Shown here in pieces: positions 1 through 7,683 of a stretch of 9,227 nt of DNA. The stretch is from JAADDV01 sp964582875. Lineage in GTDB: Bacteria; Aquificota; Aquificia; Aquificales; Hydrogenothermaceae. A program made the translations under genes and the position numbers. Every line of letters begins with the position of its first letter. The stretch's first letter is position 1. Under the pieces are notes generated by a model, which saw nothing but the letters and a program-made list of their open reading frames with translations, had not been told where the DNA came from and searched no databases. The stretch is from NCBI GenBank assembly GCA_964582875.1, contig CAZOTZ010000062.1, positions 1 to 9,227 of the forward strand, given 5' to 3'.

Positions 1-5
1 TTTTA

Positions 6-485
6 TTACCATCTGTAGTGAGCGAATGCTTTGTTTGCTTCAGCCATTCTATGGGTATCTTCTTTCTTCTTAACAGCAGCCCCTCTATTGTTGTAAGCAT
101 CGTAAAGTTCATTTGAGAGTTTTTCTATCATTGTATAGTTTCCTTTTCCACTTCTGTTTCTTGCAGCTTCAACAAGCCATCTTAAAGCTAAAGATATTTG
201 CCTTCTTGGTGGAACTTCCATTGGAACCTGATAAGTTGAACCACCAACCCTTCTTGGTCTTACTTCTAAAACAGGCTTTATATTTTCTATTGCTTTATGA
301 AGGGCTGCTAAAGGCTCTTCTCCTGTTTTTTCAGCTAATATTTGCATTGCTGTGTATACAATTTTCTCTGCTTTTGATTTTTTTCCATCTTTCATAACTT
401 TATTTATTAATTTGTGAACGAGAACATCTTTGTAGATTGGGTCTGGCATTATTTCTCTTGGTTTAACTGGTCCTTTCCTTGGCAT
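6..485 (-). CDS. rpsG: 30S ribosomal protein S7
   Basis: This gene encodes small-subunit ribosomal protein S7, which nucleates assembly of the 16S rRNA 3' major domain and contacts E-site tRNA and mRNA. The 159-residue product is full length for the family (about 156). The N-terminus MPRKGPVKPREI, the central RPRRVGGSTYQVP and PPRRQISLALRWL blocks and the C-terminal AFAHYRW are typical S7. The ATG start has a GAGGT Shine-Dalgarno (493-497) 7 nt upstream. It lies 18 bp downstream of rpsL, the usual str-operon order, and fusA would be expected next beyond the left edge. The stop is 5 bp from that edge, so the gene is complete. Identification is essentially certain. Confidence 0.98.
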   Translation of the reverse strand: MPRKGPVKPREIMPDPIYKDVLVHKLINKVMKDGKKSKAEKIVYTAMQILAEKTGEEPLAALHKAIENIKPVLEVRPRRVGGSTYQVPMEVPPRRQISLALRWLVEAARNRSGKGNYTMIEKLSNELYDAYNNRGAAVKKKEDTHRMAEANKAFAHYRW

Positions 486-503
486 ACTTCTTACCTCTTA
501 CTG

Positions 504-881
504 TTATTTTTCTTTAGGCTTTTTAGTTCCGTATTTTGAACGGGACTGTCTTCTATCTTTAACACCTGCAGCGTCAAGGGCACCTCTGATTATTTTGTAT
601 CTAACACCAGGTAAATCCTTGACCCTACCACCTCTAACCAATACTATTGAGTGTTCCTGTAAGTTATGTCCTATTCCTGGTATATAACAGGTAACTTCAT
701 ATCCGTTTGAAAGTCTAACCCTTGCAACTTTTCTTAAAGCAGAGTTAGGCTTTTTAGGAGTTGTTGTGTAAACCCTTACACAAACACCTCTCTTTTGAGG
801 GTTTCCTTCTAAAGCAGGTGCCTTAGATTTTTTCTTAACTTTTTCTCTTCCTTTCCTTACAAGCTGGTTTATTGTTGGCAC
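504..881 (-). CDS. rpsL: 30S ribosomal protein S12 (GTG start)
   Basis: This gene encodes ribosomal protein S12, which sits at the decoding centre and controls translational accuracy. I place the start at a GTG (879-881), giving a 125-residue protein beginning (M)PTINQLVRKGR, the canonical S12 N-terminus, with a perfect AAGGAGG Shine-Dalgarno 7 nt upstream. An in-frame TTG at 911 would add ten residues unlike S12 and swallow the ribosome-binding site, so I reject it. The decoding loop TTTPKKPNSALRK keeps the lysine (K43 counting the initiator) whose substitution gives streptomycin resistance in other bacteria, so it looks wild type. VKDLPGVRY carries the Asp (D89) that is beta-methylthiolated by RimO in some species. 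It is first gene of the str operon, followed by rpsG. Confidence 0.98.
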   Translation of the reverse strand: MPTINQLVRKGREKVKKKSKAPALEGNPQKRGVCVRVYTTTPKKPNSALRKVARVRLSNGYEVTCYIPGIGHNLQEHSIVLVRGGRVKDLPGVRYKIIRGALDAAGVKDRRQSRSKYGTKKPKEK

Positions 882-888
882 ACTAATA

Positions 889-895
889 CCTCCTT
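889..895 (-). promoter_or_regulatory. Shine-Dalgarno of rpsL
   Basis: AAGGAGG on the minus strand is a full match to the anti-Shine-Dalgarno core. It lies 7 nt before the GTG at 881 and decides the start of rpsL against the upstream in-frame TTG at 911. Confidence 0.9.
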
Positions 896-917
896 CAAAA
901 TATAAAAACAAGCTAAA

Positions 918-946
918 ATTATAATAAATATAAGTTTTCCAGTCAA
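918..946 (-). promoter_or_regulatory. Proximal rpsL-rpsG (str operon) promoter
   Basis: On the minus strand, -35 TTGACT (946-941), a 17-bp spacer and a consensus -10 TATAAT (923-918) form a strong sigma-70-type promoter. Transcription would start near position 911, giving a leader of about 30 nt before the rpsL GTG, which includes the AAGGAGG. No further leader structure is evident. Prediction from sequence only. Confidence 0.85.
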
Positions 947-997
947 ATAAAGCTTTAAAGATGGAAACCTATTTCAAAGACCAGCAGCAATTATACT

Positions 998-1006
998 ATT
1001 ATATCA
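998..1006 (-). promoter_or_regulatory. Possible distal extended -10 promoter of the str operon
   Basis: TGATATAAT (1006-998, minus strand) matches the extended -10 consensus TGnTATAAT. The -35 region at 17-bp spacing (TTCCAA) is poor, as is tolerated by extended -10 promoters. A second TATAAT follows at 995-990. It could be a second, upstream start for rpsL, but chance occurrence in such AT-rich DNA is a real alternative. Confidence 0.45.
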
Positions 1007-1060
1007 GAACATAGGAAAAGTTGGAATGTAAATTTATGAACTGTAAGATTTTTTTCAATA

Positions 1061-3067
1061 CTATGTGTAAAATCTAAGGAGAAGTTCTTCTATGTCTTTA
1101 GGTTTTGAAATAAAATAACCCTGTGCATAATCAACATGAATCTCTTTCAGTACATTTAAAATCTGTTCATTTTCCACAAACTCGGCAATTGTTTCTATAC
1201 CAAGGCTTTTTGATAAAAGGGATATTGCTTTTATAACCCTCTGTGTGAAAATCTTCTGGGGTATATCTCTTATTAGAGATTTGTCTATTTTTAACACATG
1301 AAGTGTTTTATTTTCAGCTAAATCTGCTACTAACCTGAAAGATGAATATCCTGTTCCAAAATCATCTATAGCAAATTTTATATCCGGAAACTCATTTTTC
1401 AATCTTTTAAGAACAATCAAGTCTTCCAGTAAATCTTTTTCTGTTATTTCAAAAGTTACACTGAAATCTTCCATCTCTCTTAAAAACCATCTAAGTTTTT
1501 TAACAAAAGTATCATTGGAAAATGATTTCGGATTTATATTTATGAATATACTGTTGGCTATGCTTTTTATTGTTTTCCTTTTTTCGTATATCTTCTCAAG
1601 GATAATCATATCAAGTTCTTTTTCAAGATGGAGCTCATTTACAACATCTATAAAAACATCTGTTGGAACTACAGTTTCACCATCCCGTATTCTTGCAAGG
1701 ACTTCAAGATGTTTAATCTCTCCTGTCTGTAAGTCAATAATAGGCTGAAAAAATGTGTCTATCTCTTTCTGGGATATTTTTGATTCAACAAAAGAAGCAT
1801 TTCTGTACTTCTGGTTAAGCCAGTTTTTAAGTTCCTGTTTTTCATGCTTATTTATAACAAAATAAGTACCTGTCTTTTTAGCTTTTTCTTTTATGTAAAG
1901 TAGTATTTTTATTATTTCATTTTTGGAATTGTCAGAGTACTGCTCTATCTCAAGGGCTCCTACTGTTAAGTTGATTTTTATAGAGTAATCATCTATTTTG
2001 TAGATACCGTCTGCAACATTTTTAATTTCGTTAGCAAGCTCTTTAACTTGTTTATCGGATATATCAAGAGCAAGAAGGTAAAAGTTTGCTGTCAAACCTT
2101 TAATAAAAAGAAGTTTATCTCTTCTTCTGTTTGTTATACTCCTAATTTTTTCTTCAACTTCTTTAAGTACTAAATTTATATTTTTTTCAGAGTAAATTTT
2201 GTTAAGGGTTTTTAAATTCTGAACGTCTATAATAAATACAAATCTTCTTTTGTTCCACTCTTCAAGTTCTTCAACAAGTTTGAAAAAATGGTCTTCTACA
2301 TTGGAAAATGTTATAAAGTAAAGTTCAGCTAATATTTTACTGAGTTTTAAGGAGTTATCTTTAAGTTCTTTAAATACCAGATATGCATCTGAAAAATTTC
2401 CTTTTACATAAAGAGAGTAAAAGGTTATTGCCAATCTATGGATTGTACTGTAGATATCTTCTATGTGATTGCATAAACTCGCATTTATACATATCATAAG
2501 GGATTCTGGGTATGTAATATATTTATGAAAATTACTTTCAGAAACTGGAATTAGTGGAAAATTATCCATATCATTATTTTCAACAGCATAAATCATCTTT
2601 TCTATAAACTCTAAGTAGGCATTGTAAAGCAAATATTTAGAAAATACAGTGCTCTTTAAATCTTTAAGCTGTTTTATATCAGATATAAGATAAGATTTTG
2701 CAATGATATTTTCTAAAACCTTAAAATACTGTTTTATCTGAAAAACAAAATCTAAAGAGAAATCTTCTTCTCTTGAAGATAATTCTTCTATGAGTCTGCT
2801 TTTCAGTATTTTTAAGTTTTTCAAAGTTAAAGCGTAAGGAACTTTCTCTTTTATATAGAACTGACTTATCTCTTCTATATTTTCTTTAGGAGCTTCTGGA
2901 AAGCTCTTAAAAAATACTGTTAAAAGTTCTTCCTGCTTCTCAAGGAATTTAAGTAAAACCTCTTCATTTTCCACAAAGTTGTATATTTCTGGTTCATTTA
3001 ATGTTGACTGTTTTATTTCTCTAAAAATTACCGGAAAGTATTTATTTATCAACTGTTTGTACTCCAT
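1061..3067 (-). CDS. EAL-domain c-di-GMP phosphodiesterase with degenerate GGDEF and CZB-like domains
   Basis: This is a soluble protein (no membrane segment or signal peptide) predicted to hydrolyse cyclic di-GMP. Residue numbers count from an in-frame TTG at 3106; I prefer the ATG at 3067 (residue 14), which follows an AGAGGGG, although 13 nt away. Order: an unrecognised helical region to about 155; a CZB-like helical domain at about 157-265; a GGDEF-fold domain at about 288-415 whose signature has become LTANF (338-342), so no cyclase activity is expected; and an EAL domain at about 445-678. The EAL domain keeps the catalytic set: E468-V-L-A-R, N523, E553, D581-D582 in DDFGTGYSS, K606, E642, E645 and Q662. 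The degenerate GGDEF may act as a regulatory or GTP-binding module, as in some hybrid proteins; this is inference. It sits alone between a terminator after recN and the rpsL promoters. I saw no clear promoter of its own. Confidence 0.9.
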   Translation of the reverse strand: MEYKQLINKYFPVIFREIKQSTLNEPEIYNFVENEEVLLKFLEKQEELLTVFFKSFPEAPKENIEEISQFYIKEKVPYALTLKNLKILKSRLIEELSSREEDFSLDFVFQIKQYFKVLENIIAKSYLISDIKQLKDLKSTVFSKYLLYNAYLEFIEKMIYAVENNDMDNFPLIPVSESNFHKYITYPESLMICINASLCNHIEDIYSTIHRLAITFYSLYVKGNFSDAYLVFKELKDNSLKLSKILAELYFITFSNVEDHFFKLVEELEEWNKRRFVFIIDVQNLKTLNKIYSEKNINLVLKEVEEKIRSITNRRRDKLLFIKGLTANFYLLALDISDKQVKELANEIKNVADGIYKIDDYSIKINLTVGALEIEQYSDNSKNEIIKILLYIKEKAKKTGTYFVINKHEKQELKNWLNQKYRNASFVESKISQKEIDTFFQPIIDLQTGEIKHLEVLARIRDGETVVPTDVFIDVVNELHLEKELDMIILEKIYEKRKTIKSIANSIFININPKSFSNDTFVKKLRWFLREMEDFSVTFEITEKDLLEDLIVLKRLKNEFPDIKFAIDDFGTGYSSFRLVADLAENKTLHVLKIDKSLIRDIPQKIFTQRVIKAISLLSKSLGIETIAEFVENEQILNVLKEIHVDYAQGYFISKPKDIEELLLRFYT

Positions 3068-3159
3068 TTTTTTTAAGAAACCCCTCTTTAATATAAATTT
3101 TCTCAAAAGTTGTTTAAAGTTTTAATAGTAATAATCGTAAACAATTAATAAGATTTTAC

Positions 3160-3182
3160 AAAAAAATCTGTATTTTTACAGA
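3160..3182 (-). terminator. Intrinsic terminator after recN
   Basis: On the minus strand, a 6-bp perfect stem TCTGTA/TACAGA with an AAAA loop (3182-3167) is followed at once by seven T (3166-3160). It begins 7 bp after the recN stop and closes the hemN-murE-recN unit. The stem has only two G-C pairs, so termination may be partial, especially at high growth temperature. Confidence 0.65.
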
Positions 3183-3189
3183 AGGAAAC

Positions 3190-4782
3190 TCAAAAAGATA
3201 AATTTAACAAAGACTGGGCAAGATTTAAACTTTCTTCGTCAGTACTTCCTGTGAGCATACGCGCTATTTCTTTTTTTCTCTCCTCCCCTTTTATTTCCCT
3301 TATAACAGCTGTTGTTGAGTTTCCTTCGTATATCTTCTCTACATAAAAATGTTTATCTCCAAAAGCAGCTATCTGGGGCAAATGGGTTATTAATAGTATC
3401 TGGTAATTTTTTGAAAGTTTTTTAATTTTTTCAGCCATATAGACAGCTGTTTTCCCCCCAACTCCAGTATCAATCTCGTCAAATATCATACACTCAACAT
3501 CACTTCCTGTTATTAGTTTCAAAGCAAGGGAAATCCGTGATATTTCTCCTCCTGATGCTACTTTATCAATAGGTTCCGGTGAGAAACCTTTATTTGCAGA
3601 AAACAGGAATGTAATTTTATCCTTTCCGTATCTATCAATATCTTTTTCCTCAAAAAGTGTAAAAAATTCAGCTTCTTTAAATCCAAGTTCTAAAAGATGG
3701 TTTTTAACAAGTCTGTCAAACTCTTTTGCCTTTTCTTTTCTTATATAAGATATCTCATCTGCAAGTTTTAAAACCTGCTTAAATATTTCTTCTTTTTTTC
3801 TTTTAACCTCAGGTAAAAGGTTCTCCTGATTTTCAAGCTGGTTTATTTTTTCTTCAAACTGGTGAATTAGATTAATTAATCCTTTTTCATCGGTGCTGTA
3901 CTTCATCTCAAGTTTATTAATCAGATTTAACCTTTCTTCAATCTCTTTTAACTCCTGATAGTCGTAATCTAAGTCAAGATTACTTATATTGAAAGATGCT
4001 TCTTGAATGAGGATTTTCGCATCATTAATAGTATTGTAAATATCCTCAAGAACAGGTGAAGAGTTTTTTACTTTTTCTAAATGTTTTAATAGAAAATCTA
4101 ACTTATCTAAAACAGAATTTTCATCTTCTGAAATGAGATTTTCAGCAAGATAAACTATTTCTTTTATGTTCTGTATCTCAGATAGATATCTGTATCTTTT
4201 TTCAAGCTCTTCCTTTTCTCCTTCTTTTATATCTGCTTCTATAAGTTCATTAAGCTGATATTTAAGGATATCAAGTTCTTTTATTCTTTCCCCTTGTTTT
4301 TTTGAGAGTTCTTTCTCCTGGTTTTCAAGCTGTTTGTACTGGGAGAAAAGGTTCTGATACTCAGAAAGTAAGTTCTCTAACCGGGCATATCTGTCAAGTA
4401 AAATCCTGTGGTAATCTCTTTTCAAAAGGTTCTGTTGATGGTGTTGAGCATGTATTTCTATTATTCCTGAGGAAGCTTCTTTAACAGTTGAAAGTGTAGC
4501 TCTTCTACCATTTACAAAATAAACACTTTTTCCGTTTTTTATCTGTCTTGATAATATTAGTGTTCCTTCTTCTGAGTACTCGTTTTCAATATTTTCAAAA
4601 ACAAGTTCAACATAACTGCCTTCTTTATAACTTCCTTTCTTTCCAAGAACAAAATCAATAGCATCTATTATTAAGGACTTCCCTACCCCTGTTTCCCCTG
4701 TGAAGATGTTTAATCCTTTAGATAACTCTAATGATAGGTTTTTCAGATAGAGATATTCTCTTATATTTATCTGACTTAACAT
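3190..4782 (-). CDS. recN: DNA repair protein RecN
   Basis: RecN is a cytosolic SMC-like ATPase that acts on DNA double-strand breaks and helps hold broken ends and sister chromatids together during recombination. The 530 residues compare with about 550 in well-studied homologues. The N-terminal half-domain has Walker A GETGVGKS (29-36) and the family motif IHAQHHQQNLL (110-120). A long Lys/Glu-rich coiled coil spans about 130-370. The C-terminal half-domain carries the ABC signature ASGGE (409-413), Walker B CMIFDE (431-436) and the switch histidine in LLITHLP (H467). The ATG lies inside the end of murE (7-bp overlap) and has a GGGGG-containing Shine-Dalgarno 5 nt upstream, so it is probably translationally coupled. 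No LexA-type site was noticed. A hairpin terminator follows it. Confidence 0.96.
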   Translation of the reverse strand: MLSQINIREYLYLKNLSLELSKGLNIFTGETGVGKSLIIDAIDFVLGKKGSYKEGSYVELVFENIENEYSEEGTLILSRQIKNGKSVYFVNGRRATLSTVKEASSGIIEIHAQHHQQNLLKRDYHRILLDRYARLENLLSEYQNLFSQYKQLENQEKELSKKQGERIKELDILKYQLNELIEADIKEGEKEELEKRYRYLSEIQNIKEIVYLAENLISEDENSVLDKLDFLLKHLEKVKNSSPVLEDIYNTINDAKILIQEASFNISNLDLDYDYQELKEIEERLNLINKLEMKYSTDEKGLINLIHQFEEKINQLENQENLLPEVKRKKEEIFKQVLKLADEISYIRKEKAKEFDRLVKNHLLELGFKEAEFFTLFEEKDIDRYGKDKITFLFSANKGFSPEPIDKVASGGEISRISLALKLITGSDVECMIFDEIDTGVGGKTAVYMAEKIKKLSKNYQILLITHLPQIAAFGDKHFYVEKIYEGNSTTAVIREIKGEERKKEIARMLTGSTDEESLNLAQSLLNLSF

Positions 4783-6242
4783 AAAAGCCCCCTTTCCTTA
4801 AGGAAAAGTTTTGCTATCTCTGTATCGTCAAAGGGTATTATTTTCTCTCCTATTATCTGGTAGTTTTCATGTCCCTTTCCTGCTATTAAAACAATATCGT
4901 TAGGTTTTGCCTTTTCTATAGCCTTTTTTATCGCTTCTTTTCTATCAGGTATAACAGTATAGTCTTTTTCTTTTATACCTTTTTTTATATCCTCTATTAT
5001 TTTTAAAGGGTCTTCACTCCTTGGATTATCTGAAGTTATTATTATTTTATCTGCATACCTTTCTGCTACACTTCCCATAACCGGTCTTTTTTCCTTATCC
5101 CTATCTCCCCCTGCTCCAAACACAACTATTATTCTGTTATGTTTGAGTTTTTTTAAGCTTTGAAGAACCTTTTCAAGGGCATCTGGAGTATGGGCGTAAT
5201 CGTTAACAACTAAAAAATCTCCGTTATAAATAGTCTCAAATCTCCCTTTTACAGGTTTTAGCTTTACTGCATTCTCCACAAGAAAATCTATTTCAAAACC
5301 TATACTGTTTAAAAGTGAAATTGCTGCAACAGTATTGTAAATGTTAAAAAAGCCAAGAAGATTAGTTTTTATTCTGTATTTTTTTCCATAGGCTATAAGG
5401 GTAAATTCTGTTCCTTTCACAGATATCTTTTCATCTACTATTTTAAAATCTCTTCCTTCCCTACCATAAGAAACAGCCCTTACCTTGTTTTTAACCTCCT
5501 GATAGAGCCTGTTTCCGTAAAAATCATCTGTATTTATACTAAAAACACCTTTTACATATCTGTATAACTTTTTTTTTGCTTGAAAGTAGTTCTCCATATT
5601 CCTGTGATAATCAAGGTGTTCCTGTGTAAGATTTGTAAAAACAGCTCCTTCAAACTCTGTTCCATGAACCCTGTACTGGTCTAAAGCGTGGGAGGAAATC
5701 TCTGAAACTACATACTCTGCTCCCATTTTCTTCATCTGATTTAGAAGTCTGTACCACTCTATAGCATCAGGGGTTGTTCTTCCTTCACCAAAAACAGTTT
5801 CTTTATATCTGTAGTTTATGGTTCCTATTATCCCTGTTTCCTTTCCTGCAAGAAGTAAGTACTGGTATATAAGATTTGCTGTAGTGGTTTTACCATTTGT
5901 TCCTGTTACTCCTATTATCTTTAGACCTTTGTCTGGCTCATCAAAAAACCTTCTTGCTAAAACTGCCTGTGTTTCTCTTGTGTTATCTGATAGTAGAATA
6001 TTAACCTGTGGGTATCTACTTTTTATTTCTTCAGCAATTTTTTTGTCTTGCAGAACAACTGCTGAAGCCCCTTTTTTTATAGCATCTTCCACAAAAAGAT
6101 GTCCATCTGTTTTTGTTCCTTTTATTGCTATAAAAATAAAACCTTTTTTTACATCTTTTGAGTTGTTTGTTATACCAGTTATAAAGTTAGAGCTACCTCT
6201 GTGAAACAGAAGTAGCGTACCTGACAGTTCATTTAAATCCAT
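4776..6242 (-). CDS. murE: UDP-MurNAc-L-Ala-D-Glu:meso-diaminopimelate ligase
   Basis: MurE is a cytosolic ATP-dependent ligase that adds the third amino acid of the peptidoglycan stem peptide. The 488-residue protein has all three Mur ligase domains: an N-terminal UDP-binding domain (NNSKDVKKGFIFIAI, about 26-40), the ATPase P-loop GVTGTNGKTT (111-120), a likely carbamylated lysine in YFQAKKKL (K223), and the C-terminal YAHTPD (349-354), FGAGGDRD (375-382) and GKGHENYQ (455-462) blocks. DNPR at 405-408 is the motif that selects meso-diaminopimelate over lysine, so a DAP-type, Gram-negative-style wall is predicted. Its ATG directly abuts the hemN stop (TAAATG) and has no clear Shine-Dalgarno, so translation is probably coupled to hemN. 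recN overlaps its end. No anomalies. Confidence 0.97.
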   Translation of the reverse strand: MDLNELSGTLLLFHRGSSNFITGITNNSKDVKKGFIFIAIKGTKTDGHLFVEDAIKKGASAVVLQDKKIAEEIKSRYPQVNILLSDNTRETQAVLARRFFDEPDKGLKIIGVTGTNGKTTTANLIYQYLLLAGKETGIIGTINYRYKETVFGEGRTTPDAIEWYRLLNQMKKMGAEYVVSEISSHALDQYRVHGTEFEGAVFTNLTQEHLDYHRNMENYFQAKKKLYRYVKGVFSINTDDFYGNRLYQEVKNKVRAVSYGREGRDFKIVDEKISVKGTEFTLIAYGKKYRIKTNLLGFFNIYNTVAAISLLNSIGFEIDFLVENAVKLKPVKGRFETIYNGDFLVVNDYAHTPDALEKVLQSLKKLKHNRIIVVFGAGGDRDKEKRPVMGSVAERYADKIIITSDNPRSEDPLKIIEDIKKGIKEKDYTVIPDRKEAIKKAIEKAKPNDIVLIAGKGHENYQIIGEKIIPFDDTEIAKLFLKERGLLC

Positions 6243-7625
6243 TTATATAGCTTTTGAAAATCTTTTTTCTTTTTTAGATTTTGTATATATATCAAACGTT
6301 ACAGCTATATTTCTTATCAAAAGTCTGCCTGCCGGTGTAACATCAATTCTATCTGGGAAAAGTTTAACAAGTCCGTCTTTTTCAAGCTCTTTAAGCTCTT
6401 CCATTTCAGGTGAAAAATAGCTATCAAAATCTATTCCATATTTATCCTCTATCTCTTTTTTATACAGCTGAAAATGGGACATAAGCCTCATAATAACATC
6501 TCTTCTAAGAATATCATCTTCGTTCAATATAAATCCCCTTTCAACAGGAAGTCTTCCTGTATCTACAGCTTCATAGTAATCTTTAAGTTTTTTGTAGTTT
6601 TGGGCATAAGCATCATAAAGCATACTTATTGAGGTTGCACCAAAACCAAGTAGCTCTGCTTCAGAGTGGGTTGTATATCCCTGAAAATTCCTGTGTAATG
6701 TCCTTTCTCTCTGGGCTACAGCAAGCTCATCATCTGGTTTTGCAAAATGGTCCATACCTATAAACAGATACCCAGCGTTTGTTAGTTTCTCTATCACCAT
6801 TTTGAGGATATCAAGCTTTTCCTGTGGAGGTGGAAGAGTAGATTCATCTATCATTCTCTGTAATCTTTTTAGCCATGGAACATGGGCATAGTTAAAATTT
6901 GCAATCCTATCAGGATTGAGTTTTATAACTTTGTCTATTGTTTCTGAAAATGTTTCAAGGGTCTGGTAAGGAAGACCGTATATAAGGTCAATATTAACAC
7001 TTTCAAATCCTGCTTCCCTAATCCATTCCATCACATTAAAAATCATTTCTTCTGGCTGAATTCTGTTTACAGCCTGCTGAACCTTTGGATTAAAATCCTG
7101 TATACCAAAGCTCACTCTGTTAAATCCAATCTCCCTGAGTAGAAATATCCTCTCTTTATCAACATGTCTTGGGTCTATCTCTATAGAAACCTCTGGATTC
7201 TCTCCAAATTCAAACCGTTCCTTTATAGCATTCATTAGAAGTACTGTTTGCTCATTATTAAGGTAATTAGGTGTTCCACCTCCCCAGTGTAGCTGAACAA
7301 CTTTTCTTGAAGGGTCTAAGAGAGACTTTACTAAATCCATTTCCTTTATAAGATGTTCTAAATAAGGCTCAACCACTTCTTTTCTTCTTGTTATTATCAC
7401 ATTACAACCGCAAAAATGACATGCTGATTCACAGAATGGAATATGGAAATAAAGTGATAAGGGTGTTTTTCTCTCATTAGACTTTATTATCTTTTCTTTC
7501 CACTGGACTTCGTCTATAGGATGAAACTCCTGTGCTGTTGGATAACTTGTGTACCTTGGAGCAGGTTTTGCGTACTTTAAAATAAGGTCTATGTCAAATT
7601 TAACGTCCTGTGGATGAAAGTTCAT
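6243..7625 (-). CDS. hemN: Oxygen-independent coproporphyrinogen III dehydrogenase
   Basis: HemN is a radical-SAM enzyme that oxidatively decarboxylates coproporphyrinogen III to protoporphyrinogen IX in heme synthesis without O2. At 460 residues it is the size of E. coli HemN. The cluster motif is CxxxCxxCxC: C65, C69 and C72 would hold the 4Fe-4S cluster, and C74 is the extra cysteine that marks true HemN rather than HemW. Y59-F60-H61 just before it matches the HemN active-site tyrosine segment, and GGGTPNYL (115-122) is the SAM-binding motif. A HemN C-terminal domain follows (about 370-445). The ATG has a GAGGT Shine-Dalgarno (7633-7637) 7 nt upstream. It is first gene of a hemN-murE-recN unit, preceded by an FNR-like palindrome and a TATAAT, which fits oxygen-responsive control. 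Confidence 0.97.
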   Translation of the reverse strand: MNFHPQDVKFDIDLILKYAKPAPRYTSYPTAQEFHPIDEVQWKEKIIKSNERKTPLSLYFHIPFCESACHFCGCNVIITRRKEVVEPYLEHLIKEMDLVKSLLDPSRKVVQLHWGGGTPNYLNNEQTVLLMNAIKERFEFGENPEVSIEIDPRHVDKERIFLLREIGFNRVSFGIQDFNPKVQQAVNRIQPEEMIFNVMEWIREAGFESVNIDLIYGLPYQTLETFSETIDKVIKLNPDRIANFNYAHVPWLKRLQRMIDESTLPPPQEKLDILKMVIEKLTNAGYLFIGMDHFAKPDDELAVAQRERTLHRNFQGYTTHSEAELLGFGATSISMLYDAYAQNYKKLKDYYEAVDTGRLPVERGFILNEDDILRRDVIMRLMSHFQLYKKEIEDKYGIDFDSYFSPEMEELKELEKDGLVKLFPDRIDVTPAGRLLIRNIAVTFDIYTKSKKEKRFSKAI

Positions 7626-7656
7626 GATAAATACCTCACTGGTTCTTTAACCATAA

Positions 7657-7662
7657 ATTATA
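7657..7662 (-). promoter_or_regulatory. -10 element of the hemN-murE-recN promoter
   Basis: A consensus TATAAT on the minus strand would place the transcription start near 7650, leaving a leader of about 25 nt with GAGGT before the hemN ATG. The hexamer at 17-bp spacing (AGATTA, 7685-7680) is not a recognisable -35, as expected of an activator-dependent promoter. AT-rich surroundings make chance matches possible. Confidence 0.6.
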
Positions 7663-7683
7663 ATTAATTAATCTAACTGTAAT

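Noticed and set aside
113..397. Plus-strand open frame opposite rpsG
   Set aside because: It is a Leu/Phe-rich shadow of a certain ribosomal protein gene, without a ribosome-binding site.
882..911. Ten-residue N-terminal extension of S12 from a TTG at 911
   Set aside because: It would translate through the AAGGAGG Shine-Dalgarno, and S12 proteins begin at the PTINQL position.
1046..1075. AGATTTT/AAAATCT inverted repeat over the stop of the EAL gene
   Set aside because: The A/T stem has a 16-nt loop and no T-run follows on the minus strand, so it is not a convincing terminator.
5818..6204. 128-codon plus-strand open frame opposite murE
   Set aside because: It is complementary to conserved MurE coding sequence including the P-loop and has no Shine-Dalgarno or recognisable domain.
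7641..7652. GGTT-CTTT-AACC inverted repeat near the predicted hemN transcript start
   Set aside because: A 4-bp stem is too small to call an operator or RNA structure without conservation data.
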